DNA of 64,000 nt from assembly GCA_016124735.1 (NCBI GenBank), contig WGMZ01000001.1:43175-107174 (forward strand), read 5' to 3'. The translations under genes and the position numbers were made by a program. Of the stretch, positions 47,200-55,294 are shown piece by piece. Within the stretch, counting starts at the first letter, position 1. Each line of letters opens with the position of its first letter. The stretch comes from Bacteroidota bacterium (GTDB lineage Bacteria; Bacteroidota; Bacteroidia; UBA8524). The notes under the pieces are model-generated. The model saw only the letters and a program-made list of their open reading frames with translations. It had not been told where the DNA came from and did no database searches.

Positions 47200-47762
47200 A
47201 TACTCGCTCGTTTAATTTCCCTTTCCTCCTCAGAGAATTGTTTCATCATCAATTTCAATCGTTTTCTGGCTTCATTCACATGCCATTTACTTGTGCCGTC
47301 GCTAATTCCCAATACGGATGCGATTTCAGCATGTTTGTATCCTTCCATGGCAAACAGGTTAAATACAGTGCGGGTCACATCAGGCAATTGGTTGAGCATA
47401 TACCTCAATTGCATTTCTGTGAAATGGTATTCTGCCAAATTGGTTTCGAGAGGATATGTTTCAAAAGAGGCATCCTCTATCCGTACATTTTTTAACTGTC
47501 TGTTTGACTTTCTGTATTCATCTATAATATGACGAACCAAAATGGTCCGAATCCAGGTAGCCAAAGCATAGGATGCATCATAACGCTCAATATTTTGGAG
47601 AACTTTCAGAAAAGCCATATTGATCATCTGAATGCTGTCTTCCTCCGATTTGCAGTAGCGAAGGGCCACACTGCTCATCATCGAAAAGTATCTTTTATAC
47701 AATTCGCTCTGACAAAGTCTATTGTCACGTTTGCATCCTTCTATCAATTCCTGCTCGGTCAT
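47196..47762 (-). CDS. ECF-type RNA polymerase sigma factor
   Basis: 188 residues. Region 2 is visible as LYKRYFSMMSSVALRYCKSEEDSIQMINMAF and ATWIRTILVRHIIDEYRK, and region 4 as LPDVTRTVFNLFAMEGYKHAEIASVLGISDGTSKWHVNEARKRL. It would direct polymerase to envelope-stress or similar promoters. A 9-bp inverted repeat lies just before the ATG. Confidence 0.92.
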   Translation of the reverse strand: MTEQELIEGCKRDNRLCQSELYKRYFSMMSSVALRYCKSEEDSIQMINMAFLKVLQNIERYDASYALATWIRTILVRHIIDEYRKSNRQLKNVRIEDASFETYPLETNLAEYHFTEMQLRYMLNQLPDVTRTVFNLFAMEGYKHAEIASVLGISDGTSKWHVNEARKRLKLMMKQFSEEEREIKRASI

Positions 47763-47770
47763 TTATATAG

Positions 47771-47801
47771 AATTCCCGGAAGCGCTAGGCAACCGGGAAT
47801 T
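47771..47801. promoter_or_regulatory. Inverted repeat upstream of the sigma factor gene
   Basis: Perfect 9-bp arms AATTCCCGG / CCGGGAATT with a 13-base loop, starting nine bases before the ATG. In RNA it could hide the ribosome-binding region, and in DNA it could bind a regulator. It has no T tract in the sense needed for a terminator of the sigma gene. Confidence 0.4.
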
Positions 47802-47864
47802 GAAGCTCCCAAAGCTCTGGTTTGGTTTTTTGGGTAGTGTGGTCAATCTGGTTAAAGTTAGTGA

Positions 47865-47892
47865 AAGCTCCACCCAAAACTGAGCGGAGCTT
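47865..47892 (-). terminator. Weak hairpin after the parallel-helix T9SS gene
   Basis: Seven-base-pair stem AAGCTCC / GGAGCTT with a 14-base loop, 13 bases past the stop, without a T run. Possible terminator only. Confidence 0.3.
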
Positions 47893-47904
47893 ATCGAATT
47901 ATTC

Positions 47905-49620
47905 CTACTGGCTTATGATAATTTTGGTGGAATAATATCGCTCACCTTTTCGGATATTAATTAAATAGATGCCTGGTTTTAAATTATTTAAATCCAACAA
48001 ATGATGGCTATCTCCTGTGGGGGTAGAAGATTGAGTTAGTATCAATTTTCCACTCATGTCGCGGATTTGAACCTGCAATGGATTCGAACCGGCATCAGTC
48101 ATATCGATCATTACCAATCCGGTACTTGGATTAGGATAAACCCGCACATCTTTCAATATGTTTCTTTGAACCACGGAAGTAATATCGGATTCGTTCAGTA
48201 CATTGATGGAGAAACCTTTTTTCAGGAAGGTACCATTGCTGTCCAGTCCGATGCTATCGCAAAAAGTACTCAGACATTTCTCGCTTACATTGTACACAGT
48301 CAGGCAAAGTCGGTATTTCTTGTATTCGGAATAGGTGTGATTTGGTTTTTCCTGACTTGAACCGGTTCCATCTCCAAAATTCCAGGAGTAATGGCTGTTG
48401 CTTGTTCTGCCTGTGCTGGTATTGATTACGTACAAATTATACAAATCAGTCGTGTCCATCGCGAAATAAAAGGAAGAATGGCAACTGGAGGCAATCGGAT
48501 CAACGCATGCGGTATCCTGATAGCTTAAGAATCCTGAAAAATCGGCTCTGCCAACTCTCTTGATATCATCTGCATAATCGGTGATATAGCTTTCAATGGT
48601 CGTAGAATCGGTACTTGACCAGAAATTGGTTTTCATGTCAATAGAAGAGAACGTGCTTGGAGTGGGATTGCTTCCTGTTAATGCTACTTTGGTTCCTGAA
48701 CCGAAGTAATGCAAGAAATTATTGTAGTTGAACCGGGAATGATTGATGAATTTTGGATTGTAGCAGATGATTTCCAGCATTGGTGTGTTATACATTGAAT
48801 TTCCAAAACTGTCCAGTGTATTATGAGTCAGAACAATGTCATGTAAACTGTCCATAGCATAGATATAGGCCTGAATACCTGATTTCATGTTTTTGAAATC
48901 GTTGCACTTTAAGGTGGCCGAAGGAGACTCTACACGCATATAATTGGGGCCATCTACCTTATTCCCGACAAAGTCCAGATTGCCAGCATACACATACATT
49001 CCTCCACCTTTCGCATTGTTATGAATTTCGTTCCCAACAAAGTTTATATCGGAGTGGCTGCTGCTCGCGTATAATGCATAACAGAGTCCGGTGCTGTCGG
49101 TAAAGGTGCTATTCCAAACCTCTATTCTGTTTGGAATACTGCCGGCAGAGCTCACGTATATCGTATAATACGTATGATGGAATTGGCAATTTTCTATTCG
49201 AATACTTGGTCCCACGATGGAGATTACGCGTTTCCCGCTTCCCGGACTGGTAAAATCACAATAGTTGAGGTAACAACCTGCTAAAGTTGTGGTATCAAAG
49301 GAAGTGGCTTTTGCTGTGAATTGAAGCTGCAGTTTGTCAAAATGAACCAGGGAATCATATGTACCCAATACACGTAAGTCTCCATCCACCTGAAGGGAGA
49401 TGTTGTTGTTTGCTGCAATGACCTGAACACCGGGCATAATTTTAAGCTGAATGCCTGCATCCACATAGGTGTTCTGATTGATTAGATAGGGACTGCCACT
49501 CATATCCCAAACCTGATTGGATTGTATTAAAGAGGGCACGATTGTCTGCGCTGTAGCTGTTCCGGTAAGTATACCTGATAAGATTCCAGCGGCGAATAAA
49601 AAAGTTATTTTTCTTTTCAT
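47905..49620 (-). CDS. Parallel beta-helix and PKD surface protein with T9SS type A tail
   Basis: 571 residues from the ATG opening the signal peptide (KRKITFLFAAGILSG ... TATAQ). The first 330 residues show right-handed beta-helix rungs (SIRIENCQFHHTYYTIYV, SDINFVGNEIHNNAKGGG, YAGNLDFVGNKVDG). Then a PKD domain (HYSWNFGDGTGSSQ), and the sorting domain VRVYPNPSTGLVMIDM ... GIYLINIRKGE. Beta-helices often bind or cleave polysaccharide; no catalytic residues can be assigned. Confidence 0.82.
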   Translation of the reverse strand: MKRKITFLFAAGILSGILTGTATAQTIVPSLIQSNQVWDMSGSPYLINQNTYVDAGIQLKIMPGVQVIAANNNISLQVDGDLRVLGTYDSLVHFDKLQLQFTAKATSFDTTTLAGCYLNYCDFTSPGSGKRVISIVGPSIRIENCQFHHTYYTIYVSSAGSIPNRIEVWNSTFTDSTGLCYALYASSSHSDINFVGNEIHNNAKGGGMYVYAGNLDFVGNKVDGPNYMRVESPSATLKCNDFKNMKSGIQAYIYAMDSLHDIVLTHNTLDSFGNSMYNTPMLEIICYNPKFINHSRFNYNNFLHYFGSGTKVALTGSNPTPSTFSSIDMKTNFWSSTDSTTIESYITDYADDIKRVGRADFSGFLSYQDTACVDPIASSCHSSFYFAMDTTDLYNLYVINTSTGRTSNSHYSWNFGDGTGSSQEKPNHTYSEYKKYRLCLTVYNVSEKCLSTFCDSIGLDSNGTFLKKGFSINVLNESDITSVVQRNILKDVRVYPNPSTGLVMIDMTDAGSNPLQVQIRDMSGKLILTQSSTPTGDSHHLLDLNNLKPGIYLINIRKGERYYSTKIIISQ

Positions 49621-49680
49621 AAAAATTGGCTTAGATACTCCCATATACGGAGTTGAAGATGGAAGGGTTGGGTGAAGCCG

Positions 49681-50439
49681 CTAAATATAAATTCCCCAAA
49701 GATGAAGCAGGAGAATTCGCAGACCTACATAAATCACCAGCATCGCGGTTAAAATACCGATGCCATTCAATCGTAGTTTTTTGTTGGAAAGGAAGGACCC
49801 CAATAAGCCTCCGAGGCCCACTGCCACCACCAAAGCCAACAGTAACTCAAAGGGCAGCTGAAATGTACCCGCCATCATCAAACCTAAAAGACCCGCCATT
49901 GAATTTACCAGAATAAAGAACGATGCCAAGGATGCCACCTTGCGGGTATCTTTCCAACCTAACATATTCAAAGCCGGGGATAAATAGATGCCCCCACCAA
50001 TACCTGAAAGTCCGGCGAAGAAACCGATAATTCCACCAAGGCCAATGCGTTGTACGAGATTCATTGTTCTCTCTTTTTTAGGAGATCTCAGGTATTTAGC
50101 GAGCAGAAAGAATCCACTCAGTAAAAGCAAAGTACCCAGGATAATAAAAAAGGTTCGTTGAGACAGTCGAAGTTGTGCGCCCAGGTATGCCAATGGGATG
50201 CTTGCCAAGAGAAAAGGCCAGAATGATTTCCAGTCAAAAACGCGGTTTTTTATGTATACCGCTGTGCCAATGCTGACAACGGTAACATTCAGTACCAATG
50301 CCATCGAGCGAATCTCATAGTAATTGGAGAAAAACAGGCTTAGTAAGGCCAAATAACTGGAACCTCCTCCAAAGCCTACCGAAGAGTAAAGGAAGGCAAT
50401 CACAAAAAAGAGGAGGGCTAAAGAAAGTTCCAATGGCAT
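49681..50439 (-). CDS. TauE/SafE-family sulfite exporter-like permease
   Basis: 252 residues, eight hydrophobic segments, with the paired family motifs YSSVGFGGGSSYLALL and FFAGLSGIGGGIYLSPAL. The family exports sulfite, sulfoacetate or related sulfur anions. Three bases after moeA, at the end of the molybdenum-cofactor operon. This hints at a link with sulfur chemistry, either sulfite oxidation by a Mo enzyme or anion handling, but that is inference. Confidence 0.85.
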   Translation of the reverse strand: MPLELSLALLFFVIAFLYSSVGFGGGSSYLALLSLFFSNYYEIRSMALVLNVTVVSIGTAVYIKNRVFDWKSFWPFLLASIPLAYLGAQLRLSQRTFFIILGTLLLLSGFFLLAKYLRSPKKERTMNLVQRIGLGGIIGFFAGLSGIGGGIYLSPALNMLGWKDTRKVASLASFFILVNSMAGLLGLMMAGTFQLPFELLLALVVAVGLGGLLGSFLSNKKLRLNGIGILTAMLVIYVGLRILLLHLWGIYI

Positions 50440-50442
50440 AGA

Positions 50443-51609
50443 CTACGGGATTAAATAACATTCTACTTCATCTCCCGGATTGAACTGTGCTTCCTTGTTT
50501 AAGAATACCAAGGCATTGGCATGAGCCAAAGAATAGATCATGGATGAACCCTGTCCATCCAGAATATGGACTCCATCTGAATTTAATTGAGCTTTTAAAA
50601 AAACGGGGCGCTCAGATTTGATTTCAAAAGAATGCTGCAGCTTTGCCTTTATTTTCGGTAAACCTGCATTGTTAGCTCCCTGCATCATCTGCAGCAATGG
50701 CCAGACAAACATGTAAAAACAGGTGAGGGAGGAGGCGGGATTCCCGGGCAATCCAAATACAAAGCAATCCTCTTTTTTTCCGAACCAAAGGGGTTTTCCA
50801 GGCTTTTGATTGACCTTGTAAAAGACTTCCTGAACCTGATTTTCCTGCAGGGCCTTCTGCACAAAATCGTAATCGCCAACGGAAATGCCTCCGCTGATTA
50901 ACAGCAGATCGTTTTCCTCGAGAATTTTCGAAATCTCCTGTCGGATGGATTCTAAATCATCATGAACATGCGAATACCGAAGCGATAAAAAACCAGATCT
51001 TTCCAGGGCTGCCTTTAAAGTCGTACGGTTTGATTCATAGATTTGTCCGGGCTGGCGCACTTCTCCTGCCTGAATAAGTTCGTTACCGGTGACCAAAATA
51101 TGAATGCGTGGCTTTTGCCAAACATCAATATGATTTATGCCAAATGAACTAAGAATACCGAGACTGGCGGCATTCAGCAAATGGCCGGATTCAAAAACAC
51201 AGGAGTTGGTGCGCAGCTCTTCTCCCTGGCGACGAATATGTTTCCCGGGTATAGGTATCTCCAATGGATAGAGTAGGCCATTTTCTACCCGGCTTTTTTC
51301 CTGCATTAAAACAGATTCGGCCCCTTCCGGAATGCGTGCTCCGGTGAAAATGCGCACCGCCTGACCCACTTTGAGTTGTATGCTTGCATTGCTTCCGGCA
51401 GCCACTTCGCCAATAATTTGATAGCTTTCAACCTGACCACTAAGTGCATAGCCATCCATCGCAGAATTATCGAAGGGGGGAAGGGGGAATGGAGCGTAAA
51501 TATCTTCCGCCAGACAGTAGCCGAGGCTTTGAGTCACTGTCTGAGTGGTTTTCTTTATTTCAGGCTTCTGCGAACAGATTCGGTTTAATGCTTCTTCAAT
51601 CTCTACCAT
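50443..51609 (-). CDS. moeA: Molybdopterin molybdotransferase
   Basis: 388 residues. Inserts molybdate into adenylylated molybdopterin. The four-domain MoeA pattern is present: PLPPFDNSAMDGYAL, RIFTGARIPEGAESVLMQE, LVTGNELIQAGE, ISGGISVGDYDF and GLPGNPASSLTCFYMF. The start overlaps the moaA stop by one base (TAATG). Confidence 0.95.
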   Translation of the reverse strand: MVEIEEALNRICSQKPEIKKTTQTVTQSLGYCLAEDIYAPFPLPPFDNSAMDGYALSGQVESYQIIGEVAAGSNASIQLKVGQAVRIFTGARIPEGAESVLMQEKSRVENGLLYPLEIPIPGKHIRRQGEELRTNSCVFESGHLLNAASLGILSSFGINHIDVWQKPRIHILVTGNELIQAGEVRQPGQIYESNRTTLKAALERSGFLSLRYSHVHDDLESIRQEISKILEENDLLLISGGISVGDYDFVQKALQENQVQEVFYKVNQKPGKPLWFGKKEDCFVFGLPGNPASSLTCFYMFVWPLLQMMQGANNAGLPKIKAKLQHSFEIKSERPVFLKAQLNSDGVHILDGQGSSMIYSLAHANALVFLNKEAQFNPGDEVECYLIP

Positions 51610-52598
51610 TATCCTCCAATAGATATCATCGATCGGTTCAATTCATAGTGCTTGGCGTCCATTTCCAGGTTCATGCCATCCCTGGAGAATTTCTTGCTCT
51701 GTATGTTTTCATGAATTAAGGGCGTCAATTTACGTCCGGTGCGGAAGTGCCCCAACAGGTCGAATTCCTGGGTCGCGAACAGGCAATTTTTCATTTTACC
51801 ATCTGCAGTTAGTCGAATGCGGTTGCAGCCTTCGCAAAAGGGGTGTGTGATGGTGCTGATGATACCAAAGCTACCCTGGAAGCCCGAGACTTGAAAGTTC
51901 TTGGATGTGCTATGAACGGAACTTTGCAATGTTTGAAGATTGGTCCATTCATTCGTTACAGTTTTCAGAATTTCCTGCTCGCTCACGCCCTTACTCCAGT
52001 CCCATTGATTGCCCTTAAAAGGCATGAATTCGATGAATTTCACATTTAAGTTTTGGTGTTTGGTAAGCCGGATGAAATCGAGGATTTCCTGGTCATTGGT
52101 TCCTTTGATGAGCACCACATTGAGCTTAATCTCAAAACCTCTTCGTATTCCTTCCCGGACATTCTCCATGATACGATCGAAATAGTCGCGCTTGGAAATG
52201 AAGGCGGCTTTTACCTTATCGAGGGTATCCAGACTAACATTGATTTTCCGAAGTCCTGTTTCTTCGAATAAGTCAAAGTATTTATCCAACAGAATTCCGT
52301 TGGTGGTTAGTTTTAATGTGACACCCAGGTCACTGAGTTCTTTGATTAGAAATGCAAAATTCTTTCTGAGCAGAGGCTCACCTCCGGTAAGGCGAATGGT
52401 ATCAATGCCCAATTCAACGAATTCTCTGGAAATTGCCACAATTTCCTCCAGCGTCATTATTTGAGAGCGTTCCGTCAGCTCGACCCCTTCTTCCGGCATG
52501 CAATAAAAACAGCGCAAATTACAACGATCGGTCAGTGAGATCCGCAGGTAAGTATGTGCTCTTCCAAATGAATCGATGATTTGCGGCTTATGCATCAT
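51609..52598 (-). CDS. moaA: GTP 3',8-cyclase MoaA
   Basis: 329 residues. Radical SAM enzyme that makes the first intermediate of molybdopterin from GTP. N-terminal cluster motif DRCNLRCFYCMPEEG, GGEPLL, and the C-terminal second cluster Cys in FCEGCNRIRLTADGKMKNCLFA. The protein ends with SIGG, the conserved GG tail needed for activity. Overlaps moaCB by 11 bases. Confidence 0.96.
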   Translation of the reverse strand: MMHKPQIIDSFGRAHTYLRISLTDRCNLRCFYCMPEEGVELTERSQIMTLEEIVAISREFVELGIDTIRLTGGEPLLRKNFAFLIKELSDLGVTLKLTTNGILLDKYFDLFEETGLRKINVSLDTLDKVKAAFISKRDYFDRIMENVREGIRRGFEIKLNVVLIKGTNDQEILDFIRLTKHQNLNVKFIEFMPFKGNQWDWSKGVSEQEILKTVTNEWTNLQTLQSSVHSTSKNFQVSGFQGSFGIISTITHPFCEGCNRIRLTADGKMKNCLFATQEFDLLGHFRTGRKLTPLIHENIQSKKFSRDGMNLEMDAKHYELNRSMISIGG

Positions 52599-53487
52599 GT
52601 CGCGTTCCTTTCAATACCTGAAACACATGCAAAATATGCGGGAAAATGGCGGAGATACTCTCCTGAACCCCATTTTCGGAACCGGGCAAAGCCAAAACAA
52701 TGCGCTTATTTTGTATGCCAGCGAGTGAGCGGGAAAACATCGCGTAGGGAGTGCGTTCCTGTCCGTAACTCCTCATTTGCTCTTCCACACCCACCATTCG
52801 GATATCCATCAGCGGAGCCAGGGTATCGGTGGTGAGATCTCTGGGGCCGAGACCTGTTCCTCCTGAATAGATGAGCAAGTCCGATTGCACATGCTCCAGG
52901 ATATGTTTGATCTTCTCTGCATCGTCAGGAATCACTTCCATGGTACTAGCAATCCCGAATTGCTGTATGGTTTCGACAAGATATTTGCCAGAACGGTCCT
53001 CACTCTTTCCGGCGGAAACGTTGTCGGAACAAACAACTACATGGCATTTCAATCCATCTCCCTCTTTTTTAAAAGATGATTTTCCTCCGCTTTTCTTCAA
53101 TAGACGGATGGTGGAAATCTCTACATTTTTATCAACCGGTTTCAGCATGTCGTACATGGTCAGTGCAACGATGCTTGCTCCATGCATGGCTTCAACTTCA
53201 ACCCCTGTTTTATAAATTGTTTTGACCGTAACCAGAATTCGGATATGTGTTTCCTGCATTTCGTATTCAATTCCGGTAAACTCAATTGGCAATGGATGAC
53301 AGTCGGGAAGGAGATCGGATGTTTTTTTCACTCCCAAAAGGCCGGCAGCTTTTGCCATATCGAAAATATTGCCTTTCGGGATTTTATTCTCCCGAATCAA
53401 CTGCATGGTGTCTTCATGGCCCACTTGCACGTATGCTTCTGCAGTAGCTTCTCGGAGGGTATTCGATTTATGGATAATGTCTATCAT
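52588..53487 (-). CDS. moaCB: Fused MoaC-MoaB molybdopterin biosynthesis protein
   Basis: 299 residues. Residues 1-155 form MoaC (TLREATAEAYVQV, LPDCHPLPIEFTG, VEVEAMHGASIVALTMYDMLKPVDK), which converts the MoaA product to cyclic pyranopterin monophosphate. Residues about 165-299 form a MoaB/MogA domain (YSGGTGLGPRDLTTDTL, LALPGSENGVQE), which adenylylates molybdopterin. The fusion joins non-consecutive steps of the pathway in one chain. It starts one base after moaE ends. Confidence 0.93.
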   Translation of the reverse strand: MIDIIHKSNTLREATAEAYVQVGHEDTMQLIRENKIPKGNIFDMAKAAGLLGVKKTSDLLPDCHPLPIEFTGIEYEMQETHIRILVTVKTIYKTGVEVEAMHGASIVALTMYDMLKPVDKNVEISTIRLLKKSGGKSSFKKEGDGLKCHVVVCSDNVSAGKSEDRSGKYLVETIQQFGIASTMEVIPDDAEKIKHILEHVQSDLLIYSGGTGLGPRDLTTDTLAPLMDIRMVGVEEQMRSYGQERTPYAMFSRSLAGIQNKRIVLALPGSENGVQESISAIFPHILHVFQVLKGTRHDA

Positions 53488-53488
53488 G

Positions 53489-53932
53489 CTAGCGGTTTAC
53501 TTTCCATTGATGACTTGAATCTTCAAATAGTTCTTTTCCAAAGATGGGCACTTTTGCCTTTATCTCTTCTACAAGGAAGCTGCACGCTTCGATAGCGGCT
53601 TTCCTGTGAGGGGAAGAGGTGAATACAAACAGACAAAGTTCACCCGATTTAACAAGTCCTAAGCTGTGGTATATATGCGCACAGGTTAACTCAAATTTTT
53701 CAAAGGCAGATTCGCGGATTTCATGAAAAACATTGTTGGCCATTTCTTCATACGCACTGTATTCGATGCCAGTCACTGTTTTTCCTTCAATTTGATCGGC
53801 CCTTATCTGGCCTAAAAAAATACTGTGAGCACCAATTTGTGTTTTTTGTTGATGCTGGGCGATGGAATGCGCAATTTTTTCAGGAGGAATTGCTCCCTGA
53901 ATAAATACGTTCTTTCTAGCTTTATCTGCCAT
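53489..53932 (-). CDS. moaE: Molybdopterin synthase catalytic subunit
   Basis: 147 residues from the ATG at 53932; an upstream TTG is possible but weaker. Takes sulfur from MoaD thiocarboxylate to build the dithiolene. Motifs GQIRADQIEGKTVTGIEYSAYEEMA, HSLGLVKSGELCLFVFTSSPHRKAAIEAC and the active-site lysine in AKVPIFGKE are present. Start overlaps the moeB end by 11 bases. Confidence 0.93.
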   Translation of the reverse strand: MADKARKNVFIQGAIPPEKIAHSIAQHQQKTQIGAHSIFLGQIRADQIEGKTVTGIEYSAYEEMANNVFHEIRESAFEKFELTCAHIYHSLGLVKSGELCLFVFTSSPHRKAAIEACSFLVEEIKAKVPIFGKELFEDSSHQWKVNR

Positions 53933-54956
53933 TTTGAAGCGCAAAGATGCCTCCTTCCACCTGAATTAGATTACGAAAGCCGAATTCTTTTTGAAGGAGA
54001 TGGATAGCTTCCCTGCTTCGCTTGCCCGATTGACAAAACACATAAATGTCCCGATCGAATGGTATTTCTTTTTGTCGGTTGCGTAATTCACTTAAAGGTA
54101 TCGTTAAAATGTGCGGAGCAAGTCCTTTGGGCATCTCTTCCGGTTCCCGCACATCGAGGTAAGTGAAGTGGGTATGTGCGAATTCGCAGTGCATTTTTTC
54201 TTCCTCCAAAGGCTTATCCATCACCCGTTTAATTTGCTCAGCATTTCTGGAGATGCGGAGTTCCTGAACCTCATCATCCAGAAGATGATACAGTTTTAAT
54301 TTGCCGGCGCTTACTTTTCCCAATCCCAGGATGATTTTCAGCACTTCGGCGGCTTGTTTAACGCCCATAATACCCGGTAGCACACCCAATACACCTGTTA
54401 TTTCGCAGCGGATTTCCTTCCAGGGAGGATTTGAAAAAAGACAACGCAAACTCGGTCCATTTTGATAATTGAATACAGAAAGCTGTCCCTCGTATTTATA
54501 AATGGAGGCATACACCCAGGGTTTTCCGGATTTGAGGGCCGCATCATTGATGAGGTATTTGCTTGTAAAGCTGTCGGTGCCATCCATAACAATGTCAAAT
54601 GCCTGGAAATAATTCATCGCATTAGATGCGGAGAGATGCTCCGGGTAGGCTTCGATCTTTATATGACTGTTTTGACGGGATAGATGCTCCTGAGCCGCCT
54701 CGGCCTTGTTTCTACCCAAATCATCTTCTAAAAAGAGAACCTGACGATGCAGATTACTGGCTTCCACCTGATCTCCGTCCAGGAGCCCAATGCGACCTAC
54801 TCCGGCAGCAGCTAAATATTGGGCCGCGGGACAACCTAGTCCGCCCACGCCGACAATCAGAACGCTGGCTTGCTGAAGTTTTTCCTGTCCTGCAAGCCCA
54901 AGTTCTGGCAATTTCAATTGCCGACTGTATCGTATATAGAGCTCTTCGTATTGCAT
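53922..54956 (-). CDS. moeB: E1-like MoaD-adenylyltransferase with rhodanese domain
   Basis: 344 residues. Residues 1-235 form a ThiF/MoeB adenylation domain (VGVGGLGCPAAQYLAAAGVG nucleotide loop, LHRQVLF, DGTDSFTSKYLINDA). Residues about 255-344 form a rhodanese domain with the putative active Cys in VFCQSGKRS. The usual zinc CxxC pairs appear lost: SLRCLF stands where CxxC is typical, and no CPxC follows. It activates the MoaD C-terminus and the rhodanese part may supply sulfur, as in MOCS3-like proteins. MoeB is preferred over ThiF because of the operon. Confidence 0.9.
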   Translation of the reverse strand: MQYEELYIRYSRQLKLPELGLAGQEKLQQASVLIVGVGGLGCPAAQYLAAAGVGRIGLLDGDQVEASNLHRQVLFLEDDLGRNKAEAAQEHLSRQNSHIKIEAYPEHLSASNAMNYFQAFDIVMDGTDSFTSKYLINDAALKSGKPWVYASIYKYEGQLSVFNYQNGPSLRCLFSNPPWKEIRCEITGVLGVLPGIMGVKQAAEVLKIILGLGKVSAGKLKLYHLLDDEVQELRISRNAEQIKRVMDKPLEEEKMHCEFAHTHFTYLDVREPEEMPKGLAPHILTIPLSELRNRQKEIPFDRDIYVFCQSGKRSREAIHLLQKEFGFRNLIQVEGGIFALQNGR

Positions 54957-54965
54957 AGTTGGGGG

Positions 54966-55199
54966 CTAACCTCCGGCAAAAGGAGGAAGAAGCGCAACCA
55001 GGTCATTATCCTGAAGTTTGGCATCGTCGACCAGTTCCTGATTGACCGCATAACGAATACTCGAATCTTCCTGAAACTGATTCTTGTTTTTTAAATAATC
55101 TTTTAACTCATTTAGGGAATTCAGGTCCAGTTCCAGGTCCTCTTCCCGTTTATTGACCTGTTCGGCAATCCATCCAAAATATTTGATTCGTATGCGCAT
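54966..55199 (-). CDS. moaD: Molybdopterin synthase sulfur carrier subunit
   Basis: 77 residues, beta-grasp fold, ending LLPPFAGG with the terminal Gly-Gly that is thiocarboxylated. First gene of the operon, nine bases before moeB. Confidence 0.93.
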   Translation of the reverse strand: MRIRIKYFGWIAEQVNKREEDLELDLNSLNELKDYLKNKNQFQEDSSIRYAVNQELVDDAKLQDNDLVALLPPFAGG

Positions 55200-55234
55200 G
55201 CTTTTTTAAGGGGTGTCCTGATTGGAATGAAAAA

Positions 55235-55266
55235 CAAAGTTCGTAATTCCATGCACGATGCATCAA
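55235..55266 (-). promoter_or_regulatory. Promoter of the molybdenum-cofactor operon with internal palindrome
   Basis: Minus-strand TTG (55264-55266), a 21-base spacer and GAACTTTG (55235-55242, one mismatch to TAnnTTTG), about 35 bases before moaD. The spacer holds a perfect palindrome ATGCA-CGA-TGCAT (55251-55263), a candidate operator. Confidence 0.45.
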
Positions 55267-55294
55267 TTTTAGGATGAAAAAATTCTCGAAGGTT

